NCBI GenBank assembly: GCA_020747015.1
Contig: JAGTJM010000008.1
Location: 434,001 to 498,000 of the forward strand
Length of the DNA stretch: 64,000 nt
Direction of reading: 5' to 3'
DNA from: Pyrenochaeta sp. MPI-SDFR-AT-0127
Lineage: Eukaryota > Ascomycota > Dothideomycetes > Pleosporales > Cucurbitariaceae
A program made the translations under genes and the position numbers. The notes under the pieces are model-generated. The model did no database searches and was not told the origin of the DNA. It saw only the letters and a program-made list of their open reading frames with translations. Below, piece after piece: positions 23,201 to 35,520 of this stretch (the first letter of the stretch is position 1; the number at the start of each line of letters is the position of its first letter).

Positions 23201-24582
23201 AGACCCAAAGATCGCGGAGCCCGAAGGTCGTTATTGATGGCAGGCTTGAGGCATTCTCCGAGTCATTGAAGTCCATCGTTCAAGTTTCTTATGAAATGTC
23301 ACGTCAGCATAGCTGCAGCGGATATTATTCGTACCTGTGAATCATAAGAGCTGTCCACTGCTATAAAATTGCGGAATGATCTGCACAACTCCATGCACAT
23401 CAGACTGTGCGATCATAAGCAGGAGTCTCTTGGCGAATTCTATGACCGGCAAGTAAATCTAAACGGAGCGCGTGATCCACGGGATTAGTACAAAATGCTT
23501 TTGGGGTGGCTACACGGCTTCTCAGTGGCGCGAGCATGCAGACTAGTAACCTCAACTGATGCGTTATCGTCTCTGCTTAATTACAGATCAGAAAGTTATC
23601 GCCTTAAGCACGAGAAGGGTCGTTTCGCTTTGAAAGTGCGTCCAGCCCCACTCCTACTTCATATAAAATCAGTTTTACTAACGAAACCCTTGATCCACAT
23701 GACTCCTACTTAGCGTTGATCTATTCGGTGGTTTGCAAATGCTTTTGAATTCGAATAGGGTCATTGCAGCGCACAAAGTCTACTTATGCTCGGAAGTACC
23801 TAGCTCTAGAATCTTGCGATTTCGTCATACATTATATTAAAGCATGCAGCTTCATGCTCTTGTCTGAAGCCTGTAGGCTAGCCAATATCCCGTAGAAACG
23901 AAAGCCATATTCGTTCAACTATTTAATCAGGATCTCTAATACATAAAGTAAAGTTACACATCTGGATGTCAAGCTTGCATACCGCGTGGTTCTTGACTAT
24001 GGCCGATGGAAGTCCCAAATGAGGCAGCAATTGAAGGACATTTAGAGGTAGCGTACAATTCTTGAGGCGCAAGATCCGCATCGTACATTGTGAATACTGT
24101 ATCAATTGTGACTGTTATTTCAAACTTTAGATGTCCTAAAATCCCAGGCGCTATTTTAGGCACTGGTCCCTAGGCAGCAGCTGTCACGTGCTATTGTTAC
24201 CAAGATCACTTTGGTTCTGGGGCGACATAATCTCAACACTTCCTTCTCACATTGCGCCACCATACCGAATTACTTTCTCTGACTGGTACTCTCAGCACTC
24301 GTTTTTTACAGTATATGTAATTGTTTAAAGTAGCTTCGCAAACTCTTTGGTATCTATCTTGGCACCTTCATGCCACCCTTTATTTCGTGTTTCTCTATCA
24401 ACAGAGTCGCAATCAAATCCGGACACCGAACATCAGCATGAATAGATTAAAGAAGCCATATATTGTCAGGTCGTCAGTAGAGCAGGCCAAACTTGTGAGT
24501 AGGTCAGCCCGGTGTGAGGTACGAGAACGCTGACAGCGATCAGCAAGTGAAGTACAAGTGCAGCTGCGGCAACAATGATAGT
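20289..24582. other. 4.3 kb with no recognisable gene
   Basis: 20.3-21.4 kb is fairly GC-rich and forms the THG1 upstream flank. From about 21.8 kb the sequence turns AT-rich. Several open frames of 60-127 codons exist on both strands, but none looks like protein or joins by convincing splice sites. I found no transposase, reverse transcriptase or terminal repeat by eye. An old RIP-degraded repeat is possible but unproven. Confidence 0.4.
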
Positions 24583-25803
24583 ATGATGGATTGTCCCTTT
24601 CTTGGATCCTGTCTCGAACCGCTCGCCTGGAGCCTTGAGGATCAAATTGTATCGTCTCAAGGCACCTGCCCTCTCTATTCTACTATTCCTGTAGAGTTGC
24701 GCAACTTGATCTGGAAATTCGCGCTTACAGATTGTACATCCAACCCGCTAGAGCGAGCACGTTTTTTCAAAGGATCATCTAGAAGCATCTGGAGCCCAGG
24801 CTACAGCGACCCTGAGGCTGCGCTTTACCGGTCAGACATTGCAGTGAACCTGCTCCAAACATGTCGGGTCGTATATCTGGAAACCTACACACTTCCCTTA
24901 TCTCTCAACTCCTACATTGTCCAAGAACCGAGTGCTCATTTGACCATGATGGCTTCTTTGCCATGGCAATTTGCCAACATTCAAAGACTCGATATCAGTC
25001 TTCAGCAGATAGCACTAGAAGGAAATATTCTCGAAAATACTCTTCTGGGTCAAGACAGATGGTGTCCTCTTGAAAGGCATAAAGGCGTATACGTTGCACC
25101 ACGGCAGTTCAAAATCAACGGACGCAACACTGACATAAGCACGCCTTCATCGTCCTTCAACTTTGCGCTTGTGCCGGCAGACAAGGAAGTTGAACAGCAG
25201 CGCCTCTCTGACGTGCTGCGGACTTCAGCAATTCCTCCTGGCGAGCATTTCCCGTGGTCGTCGTCGATGCGCGTCAGGTTGGCCAAGCCGTTAGTACATT
25301 TGACCCTCCGACTTGGATGCATGGATTGGTGGACGTGGTCCGATCATCCGAATAACACCGATGTTGATAAGCAGCTCGCTCTTGACCCTGCAGCTGGAGA
25401 TGGTTCATCTCAACCTCAGAAAAGGCCAACTAGTAACCGTATGCGGCAGCTCGCGGATGAGCGCCGCGCTGGGCGAGACCCACTTTTTGGAGATCAAGCT
25501 CCTCATCATTCAACTTGGGCGAAAGTGGTTGGGCAATTTCCAGATCTACAGACCCTAGAGTTGGTGCTGGAGACATTTGCAGAGAAGCAGCAGCAACTGG
25601 AGAACGTGGTCGAGTGCGCAAAGACGTGGAATTTTCATATTGACAATACGCAGTACAAGCTTGTCTGGAATGGAGAAGTCGAGGCGTCAAGATGGAATGG
25701 GATTGTTAACGGCGGAAGAGCCACACGAGATAGCCCGTGGTACAAAAGATGCACTGCGTTCGAAAATCGAATCATACGATTTGAGAGAAAACGAGCGGCA
25801 TAA
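24583..25803 (+). CDS. 2EXR/DUF7730-type protein
   Basis: Intronless, 406 aa from the ATGATG at 24583. The frame is open further upstream but without an ATG. Residues about 33-48 read STIPVELRNLIWKFAL, the short F-box-like helix motif that opens many fungal 2EXR/DUF7730 proteins. A LLQTCRVVYLETYTL block follows, the usual second conserved piece. The rest has no recognised catalytic motif. Such proteins are numerous in filamentous ascomycetes and lack known function; an F-box-like adaptor role is only suggested by the helix. A small upstream exon cannot be excluded. Confidence 0.75.
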   Translation: MMDCPFLGSCLEPLAWSLEDQIVSSQGTCPLYSTIPVELRNLIWKFALTDCTSNPLERARFFKGSSRSIWSPGYSDPEAALYRSDIAVNLLQTCRVVYLETYTLPLSLNSYIVQEPSAHLTMMASLPWQFANIQRLDISLQQIALEGNILENTLLGQDRWCPLERHKGVYVAPRQFKINGRNTDISTPSSSFNFALVPADKEVEQQRLSDVLRTSAIPPGEHFPWSSSMRVRLAKPLVHLTLRLGCMDWWTWSDHPNNTDVDKQLALDPAAGDGSSQPQKRPTSNRMRQLADERRAGRDPLFGDQAPHHSTWAKVVGQFPDLQTLELVLETFAEKQQQLENVVECAKTWNFHIDNTQYKLVWNGEVEASRWNGIVNGGRATRDSPWYKRCTAFENRIIRFERKRAA

Positions 25804-26749
25804 GGTAAGTACCTCGAACAAAATGCTTCAGACTTCAAGGGGTCCTCATCAATTCAAACTTTGAAATTAGCCTTGAGTCTTTGTAGACAGAGCTACTTAT
25901 GATTGCAGCTTGATGCTTGCTATTTCGTGTCTCGGGATCACCGTCTTTCTGGTCACGCTTGCTTTGGAGAGTATCATTCTAGGCGGATATACTCCAAAAT
26001 TGAACGTTGGTCTAAATGTGGGACATTTTACATAGATTACCGTTGCTTACTGCCTGTGAAGCCGTGAAGCTTGTATGTGCAATGAGAGTCTTATCATTAT
26101 CAACACAGCATCATTGAACTAATAACTCGCTGTAGGGTTTGCGTATTTGGAAGACTGGTGGTGTTCTCTATCGATTGTCCAGGGTCCTCATATCTCGCAA
26201 AACGCAGACCACCTGCATGTCTGCCCGCGTTTCAGGCATAATTCGCCTGACATGGCTGTATTCATTCGGCGGCACATACTTCTGGAACACGACCCAGTTT
26301 TGTCTGTCAATGCGAAGTAACACTGTTCTGTTCAGCCTCATATTGAGCGATGGGACTTGCAGTGCTCATTCAGCCTGTTTCAAATTTTCCACTTGCCTCA
26401 ATACGGGAGAACGCGTCCCTTTCTTGTAACCTGGATTATGCCGAAGCCGCAGGAATCAGCGCACACGAACAGAACCAGTACAATGTGAGGATTGGCTCAG
26501 ATATCTCTACAAATTGTATGCTCTATGCGGATGCTTCGGTTTTATGCGCTTCTAGTTTGGGTGAGGATGTCCGTTACGTAGTCAACACGCGCCGGATCAC
26601 TGCGAGCAGAAGTGAAATTGCAGGCAGCGACAAGCTTCATCCTTTCGACCTTAAGGTCTGCTCAAGCAGTCGTGTGGCTCAGATCTTCAACTATCTCTTC
26701 ACTATTTGTCACTCATTGTAAGACGGTCCAATGTGACTCTCGTATCGCG
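25804..26749. other. Intergenic
   Basis: About 950 bp. Two plus-strand frames (26139-26429, 26350-26721) are open but read like chance sequence. They end just before a clear signal-peptide start, so they are unlikely to be exons of the next gene. Confidence 0.4.
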
Positions 26750-27855
26750 ATGCATCCCTCGTTGACAACTTCGATCCGGCTGTGCTGGTTCTTCTCTTTG
26801 GTTGCTACTTTGATCCAATGTCAAATCATCAGTAATAATGCCATAGTGGTGGGTTCGGAGGCTTTAAAAGCTCAAGGGCTTCCTGTCTCGGTTGATCTCG
26901 ATGGGTCGATTGCAGAGCGGCTCACCAATGTAAGATATTTTGTTTGCGACGACCGTCTTGGTCCTTGTTCTCTTTGCTAATAATCATAAAGGCACTTGTG
27001 CAAGATGAAGAAGAACCGTCGAAAGAATTGAGAGCTTCGCAAGCCCCATCCACTTTACATACAACAACATCCAAGATCGTCGCATCCCCTAGCTCGGCCA
27101 GTGCGTTTATGCTACCAGCTTCCTCTCTCAGCGCCGAAACTCTCTCTCCAAAGGCTTCGAGGCCAGGTTCTCTGGGTATGGTTGAGTCAAATCATTTTGA
27201 GCCAACCACTGTTACGGCATCAAGAACTACGTTGGCAGTACGAACTTCAGACCCAGCTGTGGAAGAGCAAGGTCCGACTCCGACGCTTTCTGGATTTGAA
27301 TCCGCATCCGCCAACCCAGAGCCTTTTGATGCAGGCACCGAAACCGCGATGAACCAAATGGTTATTACTGGAGTTGGGGTTGGGGTTACTTTTGGTGTAT
27401 TGTCCTTTGCTGGCGTAGCCGGCCTCTACCTCTGGCGCCGTCATCAAACCCAGCGCAGCAACAATGGTACCCCGAATATCGAACAAAGCAACAAGTTTGG
27501 AAAATTCTCCAGGGCCAAGAAGCACACACACAGCAAGGAAGATCTTGAGTGGAGCACTGGGTCAGCAGGAATGGTTGTCAAGAATAAACGTGCACAGAAC
27601 CTGAACACTTCAGGAAGCAGCTCACAGGGTTCAAATCGTCCAAGGCCGGATGCTGGGAATGTTAAAGGAAGAAAAGCCCTCTTACCGCCCAGGCGAAAAC
27701 TGAATCTTCCAAACACGGCATTAGGCAGTCACCCAGTAACTTCAGATATCTTGTCTTTCCCTACGCCACCTTCATTTCTCAAAGAAGTAAATGCAAATGA
27801 GGGAACAAAACCTGTTGGAGAGCAGAATAGAAACAATTGGCCGTTGTCAGATTGA
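26750..27855 (+). CDS. Single-pass surface protein with Ser/Thr-rich ectodomain
   Basis: Two exons (26750-26929, 26992-27855) give 347 aa. A signal peptide (MHPSLTTSIRLCWFFSLVATL) leads into a Ser/Thr/Pro-rich ectodomain likely to be O-glycosylated. Then comes one transmembrane helix (MVITGVGVGVTFGVLSFAGV...LYLW), an RRHQ stop-transfer and a basic tail of about 130 residues. The design is that of Mid2/Wsc-like wall-stress sensors, but no WSC or other named domain is visible, so sensor function is only analogy. The intron joint LTN/ALVQDEEEP keeps frame with good GTAAGA and AAAG sites. It is followed, same strand, by a GPI-anchored protein 350 bp on. Confidence 0.75.
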
Positions 27856-28208
27856 AAAACAGACCGTGCAGGAACATGCTGTGAGCGATGATGTGGTTCA
27901 TTCTTGGGGGCCTGGTCGCTTTCACTAAATGGAAACCATTTGGACGCATCTCTGGTAGGGTTCGTTATTTATAGAAAAGTGATAGATTGACCCATATCTT
28001 GTACCTTCACGAAAAGGCCCAGAGCGCCACATGTCTGCCCAGCAAGGCATGCTGCATGGTATGGTGACGCGAAGGATGCGCCCGGCACTGTAGATCCGTT
28101 CAACCCATGTCTAATACCGAGTACCCACGTACTGCATCAACCCCGTTCGCACCTCGCAGTGACTTTAAAGGCACTCCTCGATAATATATACCATTGTAGG
28201 AAACGACC
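27856..28208. other. Short intergenic region
   Basis: 353 bp between two co-directional surface-protein genes. It should contain the promoter of the second; a weak TATA-like ATAATATATACC lies near 28180. Confidence 0.4.
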
Positions 28209-29276
28209 ATGTTATCAAAGACTAGATTTACTCTGCTGGCCACAGGCATCGTGTCATTTGCACATTTAGCTTTCGGCGAACACGAAGTTGTACGTCTGAG
28301 TTCGAGATCAGGCATGAATCTGCTATAACTTTAAGTAGTACTAATAGTAAGGTCATATGCAGGTGTTCCAGCTCGCCGAATACGACTCTGTCGCCGAGGA
28401 ATCTCTCGAAAAGTGGGCAAACTACGAAGCTCAGGTTATAGCGACGGTTCGTACCTCTTTACGTTCTTTCTTTCGGATACCAGAAACCCACCTAGTTGCT
28501 AACATAAGAACCAGGAAGCTTTTGGGGGAACACCGTATCTGATTAGTGGTTTGCGGTACGGTACTTCTTTCACACACACCGCCACTATTGGTCCAGAGAG
28601 TAGGTCCTTACTTCTGGATATGGTTGAAAGACTTTACACTGATTTTTCTTCAGTGTACGATATATATTATACGGACATTCATGGTACTTCAGAGACTATC
28701 TTCTCGAAATCCGGGTGCCAATTTGTTAAATCATCCACAACGGTCGCAGCCTGGTGCAGCGAGTCACGCGTATGGCGCCTCAAATACACTGTCGCAAAAC
28801 CTGAGAACCCTGCCTCAGCGACGGGAGAACACATAGACGACTTTTCGACGCATTATCGGATTCCCTGGGGCATGAACGTGTATACTGCAACACTAACGGT
28901 TGGCGATGGGCTTGTAACGATCACGGAGAGCGCTGATGAAGGGACGGAGACTGTGACGAACGAAGAAGAACAAACTGCGTCGTCTGAACCTGCAGCCGAT
29001 CCGATCATTACATCTTCTAGCACGTGGGATCAGGTTGCCAGTGTGCCTGCATCTTCTGGAGGGGCGGTTGATCCCATCGGGAGTACAGTCTCAAGCACCG
29101 GCAATCTAGATGCAAGTTCCACTCCTGCACCATCCTTACCATCGCCTACGAGTGTACCGGCAACGGGTACTGGTGCCGCACCAGTTGAGGCTACTGGAGG
29201 AGCACAAAGAAGTGGAGCATTTGCATCTAGCCTACTGGGAATCTTGGTTGCATTTGGTCTAATGGCTGCACTATGA
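28209..29276 (+). CDS. Probable GPI-anchored cell-surface protein
   Basis: Three exons (28209-28289, 28363-28446, 28515-29276) give 308 aa. A signal peptide (MLSKTRFTLLATGIVSFAHLA) and an N-terminal domain of about 170 residues (VFQLAEYDSVAEESLEKW, FGGTPYLISGLRYGTSFT) come first. A Ser/Thr/Ala/Pro-rich stalk follows. The C-terminus SGAFASSLLGILVAFGLMAAL is a hydrophobic GPI-attachment signal after small residues. The N-terminal domain has two cysteines and is unknown to me. The joints HEV/VFQL and VIAT/EAFG are both phase 0. It probably sits on the plasma membrane or wall. Function is unknown. Confidence 0.78.
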
Positions 29277-30494
29277 TTGAAGAAGCTTAGAGATGATTAA
29301 TTTACCTGATTTTGGCGAACGGTACATAGTTGAAGGGTGCTGAATGCCAGAGTATGATGATACACTGTCCCACTTGAACGACATGTGATTAACATATTGC
29401 ATGCAGCTTTCTGTAGATCAATAAAGGTGTGACTGATGTACAACAAGACCTCTAGGCAGCTACATGATTGGTGCCACCCAAATGTGCGCTCGTGCTTCCA
29501 GTTGTTGCTTCATAGTTAAAGATTGGGGGATCAGGAGGCACAATGATCTCTACTGTTGAGCTCAATGAAAACAGCCTGGACGAGAAGGCACAGAACACCC
29601 TTTGTGTAACCGGTTCCGCTACGCGTCAATCATGTTTCAGAAAGTTTTGCGTTCATGTGCGCTCTTTCGACAGGTACTTCTGGAATGCTCTGCAAGCGAA
29701 AAGCGCTTCATAGCCCACCCCCTCTTCGTGTTGAAATATTCTTCCCCTTCACACTCCAACGAGAATAAGCCACCGTATTGTGCGCAGAATCACATGAGAA
29801 GCAGCCCACCTTCCCTTGTCTAGAAATCCAAGAACCAAGAGAATGATCGAGCCTCAATTGTTAGTCGCTTATGTCCCGTACAACACCGGTAACGTGGCAT
29901 CCTCTGACCCAAGCTGCTTCTCATGACCCAAGCCTTACTAATAGTCTTCTGTTTTGTTTGAATCTCACTGAAAACAAGTCGATTATTTATTGGGAGCACA
30001 GTTGTGATGATTGTCCCAGTAATTATGCGATCACGATACGCGCTGGCGAATATTGACAGCTTCTGCGACCTTAATATCGTCATTTCTGCCATAATGACAA
30101 CAGAGACTGATTTGGCCAAGCAGGCGCCCTCTCATCAATGGGAACGAGAGCGCGCTGGCCATTGCGGCAAACCATTAACATTCATTGGGCAAAGCATTGA
30201 GACGAATACTATTTGGGACATAACTAGCCTATTAAGGCAATTTGTCAAAAAAGAAGGGCGTTGCCAAGATGGTAAGGGCGATGAAGGGCGGCAACCATCA
30301 AGAACATAATGCAAGCCCATTCCGCCAACATGTCGCTCAGGACATTTTGCACAGTGAAGCACATGTTTTGAAGAGTATAAGATTTGTATTTTTCGAATCC
30401 ATCACTGGGTATCTTGGGCACCAGGCGACTAACATTACATTTTTTTTAGGTCCACCAAAAAGCGACACCTTTACTACACCGTGCTTTGAGCATA
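29277..30494. other. Convergent intergenic region
   Basis: 1.2 kb of 3' flanks. No gene recognised; a T9 run lies near 30442. Confidence 0.45.
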
Positions 30495-32509
30495 TTATGC
30501 AGCTGCTGGAGCGCTAGAGAATTTGCCCTGATCGACAATGACCAAACCAGCGACGGTGGCGCTAGACAGAGTGGAAAAGACACCCGAGACAAGAGCTGAG
30601 ATAGCCAGGCGGGAGACATCACCACTACGACCAGGACTGATCTGACTAAGCACACCAATCTGAGTACCGAGAGATCCAATGTTGCCAAAACCGCAAAGAG
30701 CATAGGTTGCGATGACGCGAGATCGAGGAGAGAGAGTAGCGTACTCGGAATCTGGGTCGACAAGACGAGCGAAAGCGACGAACTCGTTGGCAATAACCTT
30801 GACTCCGATAAGACGTCCCACAAGAAGTAGATCATTGCCTTGTCGAGATACGCCGAGTAAGAATGCAATAAGGTAGAACATGTAACCCAGAACCAACTCC
30901 AAGGTCAGGTCATAGTCACCGTCGAGGTTGATATAACGGCCCCACCAGGTCAGCAGGCCGTCGACCATTGCGAGGAGAGCAATAATACACAGAAGTGTTG
31001 CCACAATCATACCGGCAATCTTAAGACCGAGCCAAGCACCGTTGGCAAAGGCATGGAGTGCGTTGGCAGCCTTGTGCTCATCATCGTCGGGGATAACAAC
31101 GCGACCGGCAGTCAGCGTCTCCTCTTCCTCGGGGTATCGGAGCTTGCTGAAAGCGAGAGACGCGGGAATACTCATAACACAGGACGAGATCAACGCCTGG
31201 GGGTTAAGACCCATGGAGATATAAGCGACCAATACACTACCGGCGATGGTAGCGAAACCGGAGCACATGACTTGATGCATCTCGGCCATGGTCAAATGAG
31301 CGACGAATGGCCTGATCAACATGGCAGATTCACCCTGTCCAATGAAAGGAGAAGCAGAGGCAACGACAGCTTCGGCACCAGAGACCTTCATCGACCAGAA
31401 GAAGAAAACGGCGAACTTGCCAATGAACCACTGGAGGATTCCCCAGTAGTACAAGAGCTGGACGAACGAGACGAAGAAGATGATAGCGGGGATCACACCG
31501 GTGAAGAACCATGGAAGCTTGGGAATGTCCTCGCTGGTCAGGAAGATGACACCCTTGTTGGCGAAACTCAAGAGCAATCGCGCAAGTTCAGAAATGAAGT
31601 TGAAGATGTCGTAGCCCGCCTTTGTGCGCAGAACAAAAAGGGCGACGATGAACTGGACCAGCATGCCGACGATGACGGTATGCCATACGATTTTGCTCCG
31701 GTTGCGCGAAGTGGCCCAAAAGCCGCCGATGAAGGCTAACAGTCCAAAGAGTGAGACTGCACGATTGGCACGAGTATTATCCTCACTCTCCTCGCTCGCG
31801 AAAGAGCCAACAATGATGACGGCAATAGTGAGGCCGGCACCAGCGGGCACTCGCAACTTCTCGGGGATCAGATTGCCGATTCGAACTCCAGTGTTATTCC
31901 ACACCCAGTGCATAGGCCTAGTAACATAGGTGACGGGCACGTGGAGCGTAATCAGTCGAATCATGATGCACAGCCAGAACAAGAAGGGAATGATCCAGTT
32001 CTTATCTTTGCGATGCACAACTACACTGGCAATCCACCATCTAGTGTTGTCAGTCGGAAATGCTCAGACACTGCGGAGGGCCCGGATAGTGTGGCTTACC
32101 CAGTGAACAAGGCGCCGATGACGATGTGGAACGGGAGCTTGTGTTTTCTGTAAAGGACAGAAGGATAATACCACTTCTTCTTCTTCCCGGCTTCCGGTTC
32201 AGGGTCGGAGGAGCTGCGTGTTCCCTTGTCGACTTCGTAGTCGTACGCGGCGGCCTTCTCGATGTCATGCTCGCTGTGCTTCTCCTCAAGATGGCGATGA
32301 TGGAGATGGCTGTCCTGAGCACTAGGAGTGGGGATGTTACTCTTTTCGTCAGTCGTGCCTGTGGTGTAGACAATGTTGTCGGCATGGACAGCACGGGCAC
32401 TGTGGTGCACGTGTTGGTGTTCATGCTCGTGGGCAATGTCGAGGGCGGGGTCGTCATTGCGCGCGACACCGGGCATGGGGGAGTTGTTGTGCTCACGCAG
32501 GTCGGCCAT
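30495..32509 (-). CDS. Concentrative nucleoside transporter (CNT family)
   Basis: Two exons (32509-32100, 32040-30495) give 651 aa. A hydrophilic, His-rich N-terminus of about 130 residues is followed by multiple membrane helices. CNT marks are present: PFIGQGESAMLIRPF, LNPQALISSCVMSIPASLAF, NEFVAFARL and CGFGNIGSLGTQIG, which form the two helical hairpins and the nucleoside site. The family imports nucleosides with H+ or Na+ across the plasma membrane. The start MADLREH is chosen because the in-frame sequence upstream (to 32650) does not look like protein; the longer start is possible. No broken motif seen. Confidence 0.94.
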
Positions 32510-35500
32510 GTTGAAGACGGGCACGAGTGGCAATTCCTGGAAAGAGTTGAACTGGACGAGAGGAATTGGTGAATTCGTCGAGTCGGCCAGGACAGGATTA
32601 TATTTTCGCACCGTGTGAGGCGCGCTACCACAAAAGCGGAGGCCTGCCACCGTCGTTGGCCCAGACTACAACGTCGAATCCCCGGCCGCACGACACTTGG
32701 CAACTGCCTCTTTTGACCAGGCCGAAGCGCCATGGTACTCCTCACTCATTGGCTCCCGGTCATCTCCGCTTTCTCGAATGTCCTTAGTATCATCTCGTCC
32801 ATCGCTCACTCGCTGCTGAGCGGACCGCCGTCTCGTGTCAAGTAGACCCATTGCCGGCGGGCGTTCCGCGCTGCTGCAACGCCAGCCAGGTTCTTATCTG
32901 CCCCCAGCCTTGATAGTCTGCACATTGGCCAATGACGGCCGCCAACGTGCTGCCGTGAGACGTTAGTCGGTGATAAGCGGCGGCGAATCTGTGCCCCACC
33001 TCGGTAGAGGCTCTCTTTTCGGCTTCGTGTGGCGTTCTCGAAGCAGCACGTCTGACCTTCCCACTCGACCAGCACCGTTCTCCCCGAGGAGCGTCCATCC
33101 AGAAATCCCGGAAGCATGGGAAGCTATCATCGACACACATCTGTTTCCAAACCGCTCCCAAGGTGCATGTGTTTCCAGCAAAACAACAAATTTCAAGCGT
33201 CGCTAAAGGATCCTTCAGAATCGTCAACCTCGGTCGCCTCTGTTCGTGTGGCCAACCCCCAAGATGCAGATCCTCTGCAAAGTGACGCCGGCGAGCCATC
33301 GTTGCCGTCCCTATCATCAAAGTTGCACCCCATCACGCGCAACGCCATCGTGAGAAACGGCGTACCCCCTAGCCTGACATCCATTCCACTTATCCTACTC
33401 CAAGATTGTCCTTCGTTAGGTTGAAAAATGGGTCCTGGCCAAGACTATCTCCAGCAATCCGATAACCAGGTAAACGCTAAGCAAATAGGACCATCGAAAG
33501 CGCTTATGGCTGTCCTGCAGCTGATAGCTGCGGGAACGCTTATCACAAGTCGACACTTTCAGGATGTTTGCCCCGAATCGACGTGCGGAAGTCGCCTGTC
33601 TGAACACTTTGAATGAGGCGCGGACAAGACATGCTCAACGCCCGTGATAGGGGATACTCGCGCGACTACTATGGGACACATGCAGGGTCGTCCTTGGCTC
33701 TAACTTTCTCCCCGCAATGACCCCAGGGGTTCTTACCCCATATGGCAGCTCCTCACATGGAGGTGGATTTGGCGATCACGCATTCCACAATGTGGAGCCA
33801 GCATTCCAGAGAAACCGCCTACTCTGCAGTAAATGGCAGTGACGATATAAACAGCCTCCAATTAACCTAAAGACTGAATGGTCTCGGTGACTTTGCAAGC
33901 ATCGCTTCAGCATCAAAGCTTCCATGCCGGCTTAGCGGCTTAGTACCCTTTCCAGTACCTAATATCCGAGCTCATTTGTTGGTCACTCTCGCACTGTGGA
34001 TGATCACCGTCGGTAAGCGCGCCCCTCACACAGCGGATAATCCCTATCAACAAATCCGACTTGCTCTTAACCTGGGTAAAATTCCCATCATAGAGGCCCA
34101 TCTTCAAGCTGTGGATCATTCCTGCCATGCAACACTTTTGACAGCGGACAATTCCGATTGGCATCGGAGATGGTGCTCCCGCGCCCCGAGTCCTTGGACA
34201 TCACAAGCCAGTTTATGTCCGTAGCGAGACTTGAATCTTTCATACCCGAAGTCAATATTCTTGCTAAACCCGACTAGGACTTTGAGCATGACCCTTTCGC
34301 GCCAATTAGGTAAGGTTCTGGGTAGACCTCTCTTACAATCAACCTTTTGCGAATCTATAATTCTTGCATTGTTCTTGCTTTGATCTAAACACTATTGCCT
34401 AGACTGTTCCAAAACAAGGTGATATTCACAGGCTGTGAATCTGAACATTCATCATCGTACGAATGGGATGGTACATTCACCAAGGAAAACTATCAAGACA
34501 CCGAGTATTCAACATCGAAGTAAGAGCGAGGATGAATCCGACACTAACCTGCTTCCATCAATGTGGGCCGCTTAGATCGCCACCTCTCTGTAGATTCTCT
34601 ACCCACATCTCACCGGAATATGTTGGTGCCTTTACACCACGAGGGGCCTTCTTATTACGAAGTAGAGCTATGCTAGCATTCATATGCATTTACCCTCTAG
34701 ACTCCTCAACACCTTTGGAGACCTCTACTTTTTCCTCTACAGATGAATTAAACCAGAACTGTTCGAATACTCTTTGGCCCTATCCTGAGCCTCTCCGATC
34801 TGGGCTCGAGCAACAAGTACTCATTTAAGCCCGGGCCACGACATGGTGTACATTCTTACAATGACGTCCAATATATCGACACATGTCGAGTTGAAGAGAA
34901 GTTACGCAAACGGTAGACCAGGTAGGATCCGTGTCTCTATATATCGTGCGTGTCCGCTTGTAGGTTTGCTAGGTTAAATTATATAACAGTAAGGAAATAT
35001 GATATTCATTGACCACAAGCCCCTTACCAGAAAAGGTATCATATTTGTGATGCTCCGATGTGATTATGGGTTATGGCTCTGTTAGCGTGTTGGAGGTGGA
35101 TTACGTGCTAGTAATGGACGGCAAACACCATGGTTCTGCTATGAATGGCCGAGCCTTCTTCAAGGTGGCAAAAGGATGGACAGTAGCGGGGTGGTATGAT
35201 ATGTATGTCGAGATGACTCCATTCTGTTAGATCGTGCTTTCTGAATAGAGTAAGTAAATTGATTCTACCAGAATGCTTGCAAATGAACAGAGCGTTATGG
35301 TATGATTCGAACAAAATTACTCTGATACAAGACAACAAACGCAAATCCTGCCCAGTAGCACAACACAAGGGTATAAAAGCCCATCCAAACACCATACACC
35401 ATACCCAATGCCGCTGAAAAAAAAAAGTATGATGGAATCTCCCAGAGTAGATAGAAGGTCGGAAGATGTTGACTTATTTTCCGGTCAATTCGCTTTCCAA

Positions 35501-35520
35501 ATGCTGGTTCAGATTAGCAG
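32510..35520. other. 3 kb intergenic region
   Basis: The first 800 bp is the CNT upstream flank with long minus-strand open frames (to 33320) that read like chance sequence. 33.9-34.2 kb has imperfect repeats around GGAYAATYCC, possibly a decayed tandem repeat. An A10 run lies near 35417. No convincing gene. Confidence 0.4.

Noticed and set aside
30500..32600. Long plus-strand frames opposite the CNT transporter (e.g. 31053-31739, 228 codons)
   Set aside because: They mirror a strongly coding minus-strand gene and have no protein-like pattern of their own.
32806..33320. 160-codon minus-strand frame upstream of the CNT gene
   Set aside because: Composition and residue order look random and it has no splice link to the CNT start. 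More likely 5' flank.
33940..34230. Imperfect repeats giving Cys-containing repeated peptides on the minus strand
   Set aside because: The repeats are too diverged and short to call a repeat family or a protein; noted only in the gap description.
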